A stretch of DNA of 64,000 nt from a virus. Below the pieces are notes generated by a model, which saw only the letters and a program-made list of their open reading frames with translations, searched no databases and was not told the DNA's origin. The DNA lies in the IMG/VR virus record IMGVR_UViG_3300025087_000941, positions 1 to 64,000 of that record; one strand, given 5' to 3'. The translations under genes and the position numbers were made by a program. Below are positions 7,423-15,053 of the stretch, in pieces. The first letter of the stretch is position 1. Each line of letters begins with the position of its first letter.

Positions 7423-7913
7423 GTGTGTCGATGCTTAGCTATGTCGGTATAGACCCAGGTCTGCATACGGGAATTGCTGTCTTGCAGCGCGATTCGCGTA
7501 AAGTTGTGTATTTAGCCCAACATGCCGGACAGCGTGAGGCCGTGGTTATTAAATTGTTTCAAGGCATCAAGAATCTCGGCAGTCCTGTGATTGTAACAAT
7601 AGAACAAGCTGTCATTCGTGGATCTGCGTCAGCAAAAAAACACGGGGCGATCGAAAATAGGGCTTACGGAGAATTTATTTACGGCTTCCTTTTTGCTGAG
7701 GGCTATACTGTCTCGATGGTTACTCCAATGAGATGGAAGGGAAATACACCGAAGGTCGTCGTTCACAATCGCTTACTTGCTAAGTTTGATACGGGTTCGT
7801 GGATACCCCCCGATGAAGTGTTGAAATTGCTTAGGGGGACAAAATCGTCTTACGAAGATGCAATGGACGCTCTTGGACTGGCGAACTATGCGTCATCGGA
7901 GCGCGGTGCGTGA
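7419..7913 (+). CDS. RuvC-like Holliday junction resolvase (RNase H fold)
   Basis: The protein (164 residues) begins YVGIDPGLHTG, the first acidic motif of RuvC. The second acidic residue is in VTIEQAV, and SSYEDAMDALGLA near the C-terminus gives the last Asp pair. Length and motif order fit phage RuvC-like resolvases, which cut branched DNA before packaging or in recombination. TTG at 7419 overlaps the previous stop; GTG 7425 or ATG 7431 are alternative starts. The 3' end overlaps the next small gene by GTGA. Confidence 0.85.
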   Translation: MSVSMLSYVGIDPGLHTGIAVLQRDSRKVVYLAQHAGQREAVVIKLFQGIKNLGSPVIVTIEQAVIRGSASAKKHGAIENRAYGEFIYGFLFAEGYTVSMVTPMRWKGNTPKVVVHNRLLAKFDTGSWIPPDEVLKLLRGTKSSYEDAMDALGLANYASSERGA

Positions 7914-8200
7914 ATAAATACGTCGCTTTAAGTTCTGTTGTTACAAACGCATTGTTCTGTCTTAAGCTAAACGTCGGAGGAGCTGTCGTAAATTCGTTGG
8001 ATTCGAGTTTGTCATCGTGCAGCGCAGCTCCTCGTTTAATGTCGGCACTAGGAATCCCGTATATAAAAAGATACACACGACATTTTACATCTAGAGTTCT
8101 TTCTTGCGGATCCAAATGCGAGAGGACGTTCAAATTTAGTCGCGTAGGAAAGTTATCTAGTGTCAGAAGCCGATGCGAACATTACAGCAATGTCTTGTAG
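7910..8200 (+). CDS. Small Ser/Cys-rich protein (SxC family), 96 aa
   Basis: It starts in a GTGA overlap with the RuvC-like gene. Cys residues occur in LSSCSAA, LSCGSKC and RSRCEH. It contains FSRVGKLSS, coded by a 15-base stretch identical to one in the small gene at 17593 (YSRVGKS). An internal ATG at 8039 could give a shorter 53-residue form closer to the size of other members. The end overlaps the next gene. Confidence 0.5.
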   Translation: MNKYVALSSVVTNALFCLKLNVGGAVVNSLDSSLSSCSAAPRLMSALGIPYIKRYTRHFTSRVLSCGSKCERTFKFSRVGKLSSVRSRCEHYSNVL

Positions 8201-8762
8201 CACCATAAGTTTTATGTGCGAGACTAGCGGGATCCGCGTACGTGGGCTTCCCCCAAACTTAGCTGCCCTAGTGTGCGCACGGGTCTCTATCGCACACGTA
8301 GAAAACGCAACTATTCTGTTGTCAGGCATCGGCACCTTGGGTGCAGCTAGAGACATCTATTTGTACTTATCGAAGAGACAGGACTTACAGATAGTGTTGT
8401 CTGATGATTTACGCGTAGCCGAGGCCGTAAAACACGCCGATGATTTTGTAAAGGGAGAATTGTCCGAGGCGGATTTTCTGCCGTGGGTAAAAATATTGAT
8501 TCGAGCGATGAAATTTCGCTGGATAGATATCGATACAAAGTTTCAGATAGGTAAAGTTCTCGCGAGACTGCACGCGCAGCAAGAACGCGGGCTTGGACTA
8601 GGGGGATATAGAATTCTTATGACAGCTAGATATAATGCCATGATCGACGGACTGAGAGCAAAAGATGAGCAGATCGTAAGATTGTTACGCGAAATTACGA
8701 GTTTGGAGGCCCGTTTAATCAAACAGGCGCAACTTAGAAACGTTGTTGTTCCTAATTGTTGA
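8160..8762 (+). CDS. Hypothetical protein with C-terminal coiled coil, 200 aa
   Basis: I do not recognise this protein. The first 25 residues are Ser/Cys-rich (SCSTISFMC), then the composition becomes normal. Residues about 165-192 (AKDEQIVRLLREITSLEARL) form a likely coiled coil. GTG at 8160 has an AGGAAAG eight bases upstream but overlaps the previous gene by 41 bases; ATG at 8190 is the alternative. Confidence 0.6.
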   Translation: MSEADANITAMSCSTISFMCETSGIRVRGLPPNLAALVCARVSIAHVENATILLSGIGTLGAARDIYLYLSKRQDLQIVLSDDLRVAEAVKHADDFVKGELSEADFLPWVKILIRAMKFRWIDIDTKFQIGKVLARLHAQQERGLGLGGYRILMTARYNAMIDGLRAKDEQIVRLLREITSLEARLIKQAQLRNVVVPNC

Positions 8763-8777
8763 ATCGAATATTCAGCT

Positions 8778-9011
8778 GTGAAAGATCTGTTTAAGGTTAT
8801 GAGGGTGCTGGGGCATTATCACATAGCGGGGAATATCTACTACAATTTGTGCTCGGGGGTCGGAGACTTTCCTTTTACTAATTATACTTCTCGGATAGGA
8901 TCCACGACTAGAAAAACGCAATGCGGAAGCGTTGTCAAATCGAGTAAGACACCAGGAGTTTTTAGTTCGTCATGCGCGAATTACCGCGAATTTTTGCTGT
9001 TAGGCATGTAA
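8778..9011 (+). CDS. Small SxC-family protein, tandem paralog 1, 77 aa
   Basis: This is the first of four tandem paralogs. The N-terminal FKVMRVLGHYHIAGNIYYNL matches SVKAVGWYSVSGVIYDRL in the gene at 9284. The C-terminal FSSSCANYREFLLLGM matches FRSSCSSERHDIIRLGCY in the gene at 9035. YTSRIGS matches the SRVGK element of other members. GTG start. No known function. Confidence 0.6.
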   Translation: MKDLFKVMRVLGHYHIAGNIYYNLCSGVGDFPFTNYTSRIGSTTRKTQCGSVVKSSKTPGVFSSSCANYREFLLLGM

Positions 9012-9034
9012 GCGAGTAGCGATTCAAAATTCTT

Positions 9035-9265
9035 ATGAAAATAGTTCAGTCGAGCGCCAGATTACTTGGATACCACGCGCGGTCAGGCCCCCTAAATACT
9101 TATTTGCATTCCAGAATTAACGTGCATTGTTTCATGTCGCGGTCGAACACCAAAAGATATTGTTTCTGCGCCGGTAGCATAGATGATATAAAAATGAAGC
9201 ATCGTTTTCGGTCGTCTTGTTCATCGGAAAGACACGATATTATACGTTTGGGATGCTATTGCTAA
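9035..9265 (+). CDS. Small SxC-family protein, tandem paralog 2, 76 aa
   Basis: The C-terminal HRFRSSCSSERHDIIRLGCY aligns with NRFKSSSKSEVHDILYLGCY of the next gene, while many aligned codons differ only at the third base (for example gat/gac, att/atc, tat/tac, ttt/ttc). That is what selection on a protein produces. The N-terminus (ARLLGYHARSG) matches its neighbours. Five cysteines lie in the last 40 residues. Confidence 0.65.
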   Translation: MKIVQSSARLLGYHARSGPLNTYLHSRINVHCFMSRSNTKRYCFCAGSIDDIKMKHRFRSSCSSERHDIIRLGCYC

Positions 9266-9283
9266 TCGTCGATTTGAGGCTCT

Positions 9284-9502
9284 ATGCGGTTGCCGCATTT
9301 ATCTGTTAAAGCCGTCGGATGGTATTCAGTGAGCGGCGTAATCTACGACCGACTCGTTTCTGTGATGGGGGTACAGAAGAAGAGCCTGAGTTCGATTCAA
9401 CCAAGTTACTCTGGTACCAGAAGCGGCGACAACTTACAAAATCGATTCAAGTCTTCCAGCAAGTCCGAAGTCCACGACATCCTCTATCTAGGATGCTACT
9501 AG
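9284..9502 (+). CDS. Small SxC-family protein, tandem paralog 3, 72 aa
   Basis: Closely related to the preceding gene at both ends. The Ser-x-Cys position is here Ser (KSSSKSE) but the final LGCY is kept. It ends directly against the ATG of the next paralog. ATG start. Function unknown. Confidence 0.65.
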   Translation: MRLPHLSVKAVGWYSVSGVIYDRLVSVMGVQKKSLSSIQPSYSGTRSGDNLQNRFKSSSKSEVHDILYLGCY

Positions 9503-9736
9503 ATGCTCGCCATTAAAGCTAGGTCGGTTATAAGTCATCACACAATGCCAGAGGTTCTATTTTCTAAGCTGCATTCCAATTGCGGGGCGAAAAATTATAG
9601 TGTGGCCAGGTCTCGACAAACGTGGTGTGGTTGGGCCAGTACAATTAGGAGCCACAGCGGTAAACGTCATTTTGTGTCGTGTGCGCACGATATTACAATC
9701 GAGTGGGCAAACGCCCTACCATTCCGGATCTGGTAG
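9503..9736 (+). CDS. Small SxC-family protein, tandem paralog 4, 77 aa
   Basis: It starts immediately after the stop of paralog 3. IKARSVISHHTMPEVLFSKL resembles the N-termini of its neighbours and of the members at 20536 and 21789 (VRTAIN, SRAIIN). RHFVSCAHDI corresponds to the FxSSCxxxxHDI element. Two other frames are also open across this stretch, so the frame choice depends on these matches. Confidence 0.5.
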   Translation: MLAIKARSVISHHTMPEVLFSKLHSNCGAKNYSVARSRQTWCGWASTIRSHSGKRHFVSCAHDITIEWANALPFRIW

Positions 9737-9830
9737 CGATAGGCCATTTGTTGGAAGCTATATCGTCACCAACTCGCGAATGTTTTACATCTCGCACATC
9801 GGAAAACTCAGCTCCTGGGTCATGCTTTGA
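9600..9830 (+). CDS. Alternative small open frame overlapping paralog 4
   Basis: This frame ends FYISHIGKLSSWVML, whose SHIGKLSS resembles SRVGKLSS of the member at 7910, and its stop overlaps the TTG start of the helicase (TTGA), the junction style used elsewhere here. It overlaps paralog 4 for 137 bases in another frame. Only the part after 9737 may be real, or the two frames may be joined by frameshifting; neither is shown. Confidence 0.3.
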   Translation: MWPGLDKRGVVGPVQLGATAVNVILCRVRTILQSSGQTPYHSGSGSDRPFVGSYIVTNSRMFYISHIGKLSSWVML

Positions 9831-11173
9831 ATACTCCGCTCGAAACACCGATGCTGTGGAATCACCAACAACGCGCTATAGATGTTGGGGTGAAGAATGG
9901 GTTTGTTGGAATATTTCACAGTCCTGGGGCTGGTAAGGGCCGCACATCGTTTGAATTACTAAAGAAGTGGGATTCTCCGTTTCCGTGTCTGGTCCTGTCG
10001 GTTAAAGAACAGCTGCACGTCTGGGCAGAAGAAGCCGCGAAATGGATACCAGGATTAAACGTTATAGATGTTGGAGGCAAATCCCAAAAGATTCGCATAG
10101 ATGGCGTTAAATTGGCCAGCGGGCTGTGCGTGATGAATTACGAATCATTCCGCGGTATTCGGGCAGAATGCCGGAATCGAAAATTCAAGACCGTAATCTT
10201 GGACGAGGCTTGGAAAGTGTCCTCTCCCAACGCCAAAATAACCCAAGCAGTGCTTCTATATTTGCATAGCGCGGAACACAGAGTCATCTTAAGTCCGTGG
10301 CCAGCTAGACGGAAATTGGACGATGTTTACGCTTTGATCAAGTTTCTGGACGGGGGGGAGAGACTCGGACATACGTTCAGCGCATTTCGAAATCGTTTTA
10401 TGTACCCGCATCCAGCTGGATTTGGTTGGTTGCCGAGGCATAATGCCGAAGAGGAAGTTGGTAAACTAATAGGCGACATCTGTAGTGTGGTTAGAGACGA
10501 AGACGTTAGGCCAAGTCTTGGTGTGCCGGCGGCTGTGTACGAGTCTGTGTTTGTTGATATGGACGATGCTCAGAAGATTTCCTACGCCGAGGCGATCAAA
10601 AATTGGTCCTTAGACGGCTACGAACTCGGCGGAGGCGGCGAACGCTATCTTCGACTTTGTCAGCTGACCGCGGGGCAAAAATTTGACGTATTTTCGAAGA
10701 ACAATAAAACGTCTTATTTGGTGGACTGGTTAAAACGTCTTGACGAACGCGAACGCGTTGTCGTTTTTACGTGGTTCCGGCCCGAAACCGAGGGCGTAGC
10801 CGAAACTCTTGCAAGAGAAACATCTCGGTCTGTGGTTATGGCCTATGGCGGGATGAAAGACAACATGGAGACTACGCTAGCTAAGTGGGCTAAGATTCCT
10901 GGGTCTGTATTGGTATGCCAGGGTAGTAAATCTGCCGGTTGGCATGCGACGGAGTCGCGATACTGCATATTTCACTCGCAGCCACAGACAGCTCTACAGA
11001 AATACCAGGCTGTTCGCAGGCTGGAAAGGCCGCCTCAAACTAGATCGGTGTTAGTAATCGACTTGTTAATGCGAAATACACTAGAGCCAAGGGTAAGAGA
11101 CGCGCTGATTCAGCAACGAGATTTTATGGATGCGTTGAGAGACTACGTCGGGTCTCTTCGAGAAACATCTTGA
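9827..11173 (+). CDS. SNF2/DEAD-like superfamily 2 helicase
   Basis: The 448-residue protein has two RecA-like lobes. Motif Q-like WNHQQRAID (11-19) is followed by motif I SPGAGKGRTS, motif II ILDEAWK, a motif III-like LSPWPA, and in lobe 2 VVVFTWF and QAVRRLERPPQ (motif VI, QxxRRxxR). The pattern fits phage SNF2-like helicases used in replication or recombination. Motif II reads DEAW rather than DEAH and motif III lacks the usual TGTP, so activity may be altered. TTG start overlaps a small frame; the stop overlaps the next small gene by TTGA. Confidence 0.85.
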   Translation: MNTPLETPMLWNHQQRAIDVGVKNGFVGIFHSPGAGKGRTSFELLKKWDSPFPCLVLSVKEQLHVWAEEAAKWIPGLNVIDVGGKSQKIRIDGVKLASGLCVMNYESFRGIRAECRNRKFKTVILDEAWKVSSPNAKITQAVLLYLHSAEHRVILSPWPARRKLDDVYALIKFLDGGERLGHTFSAFRNRFMYPHPAGFGWLPRHNAEEEVGKLIGDICSVVRDEDVRPSLGVPAAVYESVFVDMDDAQKISYAEAIKNWSLDGYELGGGGERYLRLCQLTAGQKFDVFSKNNKTSYLVDWLKRLDERERVVVFTWFRPETEGVAETLARETSRSVVMAYGGMKDNMETTLAKWAKIPGSVLVCQGSKSAGWHATESRYCIFHSQPQTALQKYQAVRRLERPPQTRSVLVIDLLMRNTLEPRVRDALIQQRDFMDALRDYVGSLRETS

Positions 11174-11418
11174 TTAAGCATTATAGATTTGACAGTTACG
11201 GAACAAAGAGCTGGTGTGGTTCCGTGCGCGACAGTAAAATGGACAACTTCGCTCGGGTCTCAACGCTATATACGGACGTTTTTGGGCCTATAAGCAAGAT
11301 AAACAATCGAAGAATAAGTCTTATCGACAGGTCCGGTTGGACTGGGTCTCGCTGTAATAGTTGCGATTCTTACGGCGACAGAACATCCTTTTTGGGAAGT
11401 CTGTGTATCAGCGTTTGA
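11170..11418 (+). CDS. Small Ser/Cys-rich protein (SxC family), 82 aa
   Basis: First of six small genes between the helicase and the Cas4-like nuclease. The TTG start overlaps the helicase stop. It has SWCGSV, SRCNSCDSYG (a CxxC pair) and ends LGSLCISV. YRFDSYG near the start resembles RFDIYG in the member at 38131. Confidence 0.6.
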   Translation: MIKHYRFDSYGTKSWCGSVRDSKMDNFARVSTLYTDVFGPISKINNRRISLIDRSGWTGSRCNSCDSYGDRTSFLGSLCISV

Positions 11419-11461
11419 TATATCCGGTTTCCTGAGTGATTAACAAGTCGAGCAATTATCC

Positions 11462-11659
11462 GTGATAAAAGCTAGTTACCCACTTCTTAACTTTTACGGG
11501 TGCCAACTAAGTCTTTCTTCTGGTTATTCTTCGAGCCGGAGTAACCACAAAAGCGTAGGTAAGCATATAGCATCTTTTGTCGTTGGTTATACCCAGGTCC
11601 GCTGGTGGACTAGCCGAACAAGCGGGGCTCAGATTAGCAAGATTAGATGCTACAGTTGA
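11462..11659 (+). CDS. Small Ser/Cys-rich protein (SxC family), 65 aa
   Basis: GTG start, 43 bases after the previous gene. PLLNFYGCQLSLSSG resembles PIIRFDIYGCVLADS of the member at 38131, and it ends SKIRCYS. Very Ser-rich. Its stop overlaps the next start (TTGA). Confidence 0.55.
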   Translation: MIKASYPLLNFYGCQLSLSSGYSSSRSNHKSVGKHIASFVVGYTQVRWWTSRTSGAQISKIRCYS

Positions 11660-11850
11660 ACTATTCGATAATCAGATTCGAAGGAGTAGATCTTAGCAGA
11701 TGTTCGTGCCTAAGTTTTCCGATTCTCGCTAGCAAGATAAACTATAGGGAGAAAAGCTATCCGTGTGTATCGTATAATAGCTCGTGCAATGACAAATATT
11801 TCTCTGGTCGGTCGAGCGGCCGACGATACAGCAGAAATATCCGCATATGA
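11656..11850 (+). CDS. Small Ser/Cys-rich protein (SxC family), 64 aa
   Basis: The TTG start is chosen because it overlaps the previous stop by TTGA; an ATG nine bases upstream is also in frame. SIIRFEGVDLSRCSC near the N-terminus resembles the RFD-type start of other members; YNSSCND lies later. The stop overlaps the next gene by ATGA. Confidence 0.55.
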   Translation: MNYSIIRFEGVDLSRCSCLSFPILASKINYREKSYPCVSYNSSCNDKYFSGRSSGRRYSRNIRI

Positions 11851-12095
11851 GAGTTGTTGCCAGAAATTGCTCGATGCGTTATTCTAACTACCAAAGTTCT
11901 ACAAACAGCGCTATTGTCAGCAAATTTTTTAGTAGTAGTTACACTAGGTCCAGAAGATGGCCTTACCCCGCCGGATCGATTATGGGATCTTGTAAGCCAT
12001 CTAGGATATCAGCCGGCATTATCGTTACCCACGATAACCGACACATGACCAGTAGATGCAACAATAGAGTCAACAGCAGTTGTAAGAAAGTATGA
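11847..12095 (+). CDS. Small Ser/Cys-rich protein (SxC family), 82 aa
   Basis: Coupled on both sides by ATGA. Cys in RNCSMRYS, MGSCKPSR and near the end NSSCKKV. It is very rich in Ser, Arg and Asn. No known family. Confidence 0.6.
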   Translation: MRVVARNCSMRYSNYQSSTNSAIVSKFFSSSYTRSRRWPYPAGSIMGSCKPSRISAGIIVTHDNRHMTSRCNNRVNSSCKKV

Positions 12096-12307
12096 AAACG
12101 TCTCTCACGATTCTGCTTAGTTCCTTGTCGATATACGACGTTTTCCAGCTGCGTATGTGTTCGTCAAAACGCGGGGTGCTTTTTACATCGAAAATCGGTT
12201 TTGGTGATCGTAGAAATAGTCTAGTTTGGTCGAATGCGCAGAACTTTTCCTTATTCTATCTCAAGGCTCAGATAGGATATCCCCCATCGCTACTCCCCCA
12301 CGAATAA
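12092..12307 (+). CDS. Small hypothetical protein in the SxC array, 71 aa
   Basis: Coupled to the preceding gene by ATGA and to the next by TAATG. It has only one cysteine (RMCSSKRG) and a more hydrophobic start (LTILLSSLSIY), so it is a divergent member or an unrelated passenger of the array. Confidence 0.5.
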   Translation: MKTSLTILLSSLSIYDVFQLRMCSSKRGVLFTSKIGFGDRRNSLVWSNAQNFSLFYLKAQIGYPPSLLPHE

Positions 12308-12540
12308 TGTTACTTAGTAGAAACCATATCGTCTGGCGGGATGTCTGCGCTACTTCATTCCTTTCATCACTTGATTCTCGTTGTTACCGAAGAAGTTGGT
12401 GCGGTAGTTTGTACCGAGCGAGAACGGGGTCACTTACAAACGGGCGATATTCTAAGCGAGCAGAATCGGTATCCTTGTATATTGGTTCCAGTATTACGGG
12501 TCACGTTACAAGTAATTGTAATAGGAGTTACGGCAAATGA
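12307..12540 (+). CDS. Small Ser/Cys-rich protein (SxC family), 77 aa
   Basis: It starts in a TAATG junction and ends in an ATGA junction with the nuclease gene. It has WRDVCAT, SWCGSLYR and near the C-terminus TSNCNRSYGK. Arg/Ser-rich. The start is set by the junction, since longer in-frame starts would overlap the previous gene deeply. Confidence 0.55.
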   Translation: MLLSRNHIVWRDVCATSFLSSLDSRCYRRSWCGSLYRARTGSLTNGRYSKRAESVSLYIGSSITGHVTSNCNRSYGK

Positions 12541-13460
12541 GCGATCGTAAATCAGGATTAACGCACAGCGGAATTGAGGCGTTTCGCCGTTGCCCAAAAA
12601 GATATTGGTTTGCCAACAGAGCCGGTGGCCGCGGTATTGCATCTGAACAAGATGCGCTTTACTTTCACATAGGATCTGCTTATCATGCTGCGATGGAATT
12701 CGTCGGAAAAGTATGGGAAGAGCGGAAAAACGGGGATATTTCTGAAATTCTCGGAAACGGAATCGCCGATGTGATACAAGGATACGCAGAGTCTAAGCCT
12801 ATCGGGGAAGAAATGCGTGCTCTGGTTCTGACCCACGCTAGAGGATTGGCCTACGCACACGCCGACTTAATGATGGAACGATGCCAACACTGGGACTTCG
12901 TAGCCGTGGAAAAAGACTTCGAAGCCGAAGTCGGATCGACGAAAATATGGGGCCGGGTAGATGCTGTTGTAAGTCATAGTGGACGTACGTGGTTAGTTGA
13001 ACACAAAGCACTGAGTTCTGTTCCCGACAACTTCATCGAAATTGTTCCGAAAGACGCGCAAGTTCTTCGCTATGCACACGCATTGCAACAATCGGGATAT
13101 CCGATATCGGGGGTCATCTACACTGTCGGAAAGAAGTGTGGTCTACGACAGAAGAAGGCAGAGTCAAGGGAAGAGTTTGTTAAACGGGTGTCTGACGATT
13201 ACGAGAAAAATGGGGCTGGCGCCATCCACCACTTTGATGTTATACTTGATCGCGGAGACATAAGCAGGTGCGCAGCCAGTACCGCGGAAACGCTAGAGGA
13301 AATTCACAAAAGAGACGAATCGGGTATATGGACTCAGTGGGAGTCTGGATGTGATCACAAATACGGGACGTGCGAATTTTACCGAATCTGTTTAACCTGC
13401 CCATGGTCCGGGGATGGAGAAGTCCCGTCAGGATTTGTTTTGAGAAGTAAGCGTGGTTAG
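12537..13460 (+). CDS. Cas4/RecB-like PD-(D/E)XK nuclease with Fe-S cysteines
   Basis: This 307-residue protein starts SGIEAFRRCPKRYWF, as in Cas4/AddB-type nucleases with a first cluster cysteine. The core GRVDAVV followed by WLVEHKA gives the PD-(D/E)XK residues (Asp then Glu-x-Lys). The C-terminus has three further cysteines (GTCEFYRICLTCP) that would complete a 4Fe-4S cluster. The likely role is DNA end processing together with the Sak4-like ATPase and SSB that follow. ATGA coupling links it to the preceding array. Confidence 0.88.
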   Translation: MSDRKSGLTHSGIEAFRRCPKRYWFANRAGGRGIASEQDALYFHIGSAYHAAMEFVGKVWEERKNGDISEILGNGIADVIQGYAESKPIGEEMRALVLTHARGLAYAHADLMMERCQHWDFVAVEKDFEAEVGSTKIWGRVDAVVSHSGRTWLVEHKALSSVPDNFIEIVPKDAQVLRYAHALQQSGYPISGVIYTVGKKCGLRQKKAESREEFVKRVSDDYEKNGAGAIHHFDVILDRGDISRCAASTAETLEEIHKRDESGIWTQWESGCDHKYGTCEFYRICLTCPWSGDGEVPSGFVLRSKRG

Positions 13461-13482
13461 GTGTTTTTGAAAGGATATGTTT

Positions 13483-14298
13483 ATGACGTTGATTCCGCGT
13501 AAAGCAATTGCGATTGGTCGAGATCCTTACAGGGTTCTTATTGTAATTACGGGACAGCCCAAAATAGGAAAGAGCACTCTGGCCTGTAACGATCCCGACA
13601 AAACCACGGTTTTACTCGCCACCGAAGAAGGTTATCTAAGCATTCCCGGAGTACTGGCAGTTCCGATCAATGACTGGGCCACGTTTATTGCGGCGTTGGA
13701 CGAACTTGCTGTTCGAAGCGATATTCACCGAATCGTTATTGACACCTTTGGAAAACTGGCCAAGCTAGCTAGAGTTGCTGCTTGTGAGCAGCTGAAGATT
13801 AAACATCCGTCCGAAGCTGGTTATGGCAAGGGATGGGATACTGTAGAAGCCGTATTCTTTCATGGTATGCAAAAACTGAAGGCTCTTGGTAAGCAGGTCG
13901 TAATGATATGCCATACCAAAACTACAGAAGAAGATATTGGTGGCAAAATGATCACTGTCAAACGAATAGAAGCGCCCAAAGCTGCTGCGACATGGTTGGA
14001 TGAGGAGTGCCATGCCAAGGTGTACTACGAAAAGGTGACTAATCCAGCGACTGGAAAGTCCAAAAGACTTTTGTGGTTCCGAGGAAGAGATGATATCGAA
14101 CTCGACGGAAGATATCTCGAAACTGCAAACGTTCCACGGTGTATTGAAATTCCAACGGCGACGCCAGGAACGCCGATTCAACCCGGATGGCCCATTGTTC
14201 AACGTGTGTTCCAGGAGTGTTTTGTTCCAAAAGAAAAGGACGCTGTAGTTAGCGCTCCGCAACCGAAAGAAGAAGGGGTGGTCGTCACCAATGGCTGA
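13483..14298 (+). CDS. Sak4-like RecA-fold ATPase (AAA_24), recombination
   Basis: The protein (271 residues from this ATG) has Walker A GQPKIGKST and Walker B RIVIDTFGK, with ICHTK further on. This layout is typical of phage Sak4-type single-strand annealing ATPases (PF13479), which work with an SSB on recombining ends. The next gene is an SSB, as in many phages. This ATG has AAGGA seven bases upstream; the ATG at 13477 lies too close to it. It overlaps the next gene by eight bases. Confidence 0.85.
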   Translation: MTLIPRKAIAIGRDPYRVLIVITGQPKIGKSTLACNDPDKTTVLLATEEGYLSIPGVLAVPINDWATFIAALDELAVRSDIHRIVIDTFGKLAKLARVAACEQLKIKHPSEAGYGKGWDTVEAVFFHGMQKLKALGKQVVMICHTKTTEEDIGGKMITVKRIEAPKAAATWLDEECHAKVYYEKVTNPATGKSKRLLWFRGRDDIELDGRYLETANVPRCIEIPTATPGTPIQPGWPIVQRVFQECFVPKEKDAVVSAPQPKEEGVVVTNG

Positions 14299-14893
14299 AA
14301 CCGTAAACGCAATGGATATGCTTAGTCAACTTGAAGCCCAACTCGAAAATACTAAACCGTCAACTGGAGGCGGGTTCGAAGAAATACCAGCTGGCTTATA
14401 TCAAGGGATGATCTCTGGTGTAAGCGAGCCTCGAACGTTCGAACGGGATGGTAGGGCTGTTCCGAGTTTCTCGTTTTTGATTGAGATCCTTGCCGACTCC
14501 CATCAGAACCAATACGTGGGTCGGACCTATCGACTGTTTCAAGCGCTTGACTCGGGCCCGAAGGCGAAAAAAAATGTGAATGGCGATGACGAGGACCTGG
14601 CACTGTATCGAGGCCGAGTTGAAACGTTTGGACTTCCAAACGAAGTGAGCACGAAGCTTACCAAGTTGCAAGAAATACTTGGGCCTGGTTCGCACGTGTC
14701 TCAGTATCGAGAGACTTACGGTCCATTGCCCTGCGTAGAGTTCAAACTCGTAGCCGGCGAACGTCCGAATAAGAAGGGGAAGATCCCAGTGTTCTTCAAC
14801 TTCGTTCGGAAGCTGGATCCGGAAGAGGCTGGAGAAATGGATACAATCGACAGTCACGTGACCGTTTCTGTCGGAGACGAGGTCCCGTTTTAG
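14291..14893 (+). CDS. Single-stranded DNA-binding protein (DUF669-like)
   Basis: This 200-residue protein has the N-terminal pattern of DUF669-type phage SSBs (IPAGLYQGMISGV, then YVGRTYRLF) and ends SVGDEVPF, the acidic-Pro-Phe tail that bacterial SSBs use to bind partner enzymes. It directly follows the Sak4-like ATPase. It should coat single-stranded DNA in replication and recombination. A 9-bp inverted repeat and a tRNA-like element follow it. Confidence 0.82.
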   Translation: MAETVNAMDMLSQLEAQLENTKPSTGGGFEEIPAGLYQGMISGVSEPRTFERDGRAVPSFSFLIEILADSHQNQYVGRTYRLFQALDSGPKAKKNVNGDDEDLALYRGRVETFGLPNEVSTKLTKLQEILGPGSHVSQYRETYGPLPCVEFKLVAGERPNKKGKIPVFFNFVRKLDPEEAGEMDTIDSHVTVSVGDEVPF

Positions 14894-14901
14894 TGCGCAA
14901 A

Positions 14902-14944
14902 ATGCTGTGATTAGCCCCCTTACATACCCAACTATTCACAGCAT
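14902..14944 (+). other. 9-bp inverted repeat between SSB and tRNA-like element
   Basis: ATGCTGTGA and its exact reverse complement TCACAGCAT flank 25 bases that include a CCCCC run. The right arm ends one base before the acceptor stem of the tRNA-like element. It could be a processing signal, a weak terminator or a protein site. No T-run follows. Confidence 0.45.
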
Positions 14945-14945
14945 C

Positions 14946-15018
14946 ACAGATGTAGTTTAGGTGAAAAACGCCGGCAGTAGAGCCGAAGTCAGTGGTTCGA
15001 ACCCACTCGTCTGTACCA
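14946..15018 (+). tRNA. tRNA-like element with encoded CCA and a defective anticodon arm
   Basis: The acceptor stem (ACAGATG with CGTCTGT), a 4-bp D stem (GTTT with AAAC) and the T arm (AGTGG TTCGAAC CCACT) are all intact, and CCA is encoded. The anticodon arm is not standard: only four pairs form (CGGC with GCCG) around a 6-base loop AGTAGA that lacks U33 in register. One base may have been lost from the loop (GTA, Tyr, would then be a possible anticodon), or the element may be a tRNA mimic. The amino acid identity cannot be assigned. Confidence 0.55.
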
Positions 15019-15053
15019 GGTGTTGCGCAACAGAAAAAAGGAAAGGAAATAGA

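Noticed and set aside
13765-14857. Minus-strand frames opposite the Sak4-like and SSB genes
   Set aside because: They are shadows of clearly identified plus-strand genes.
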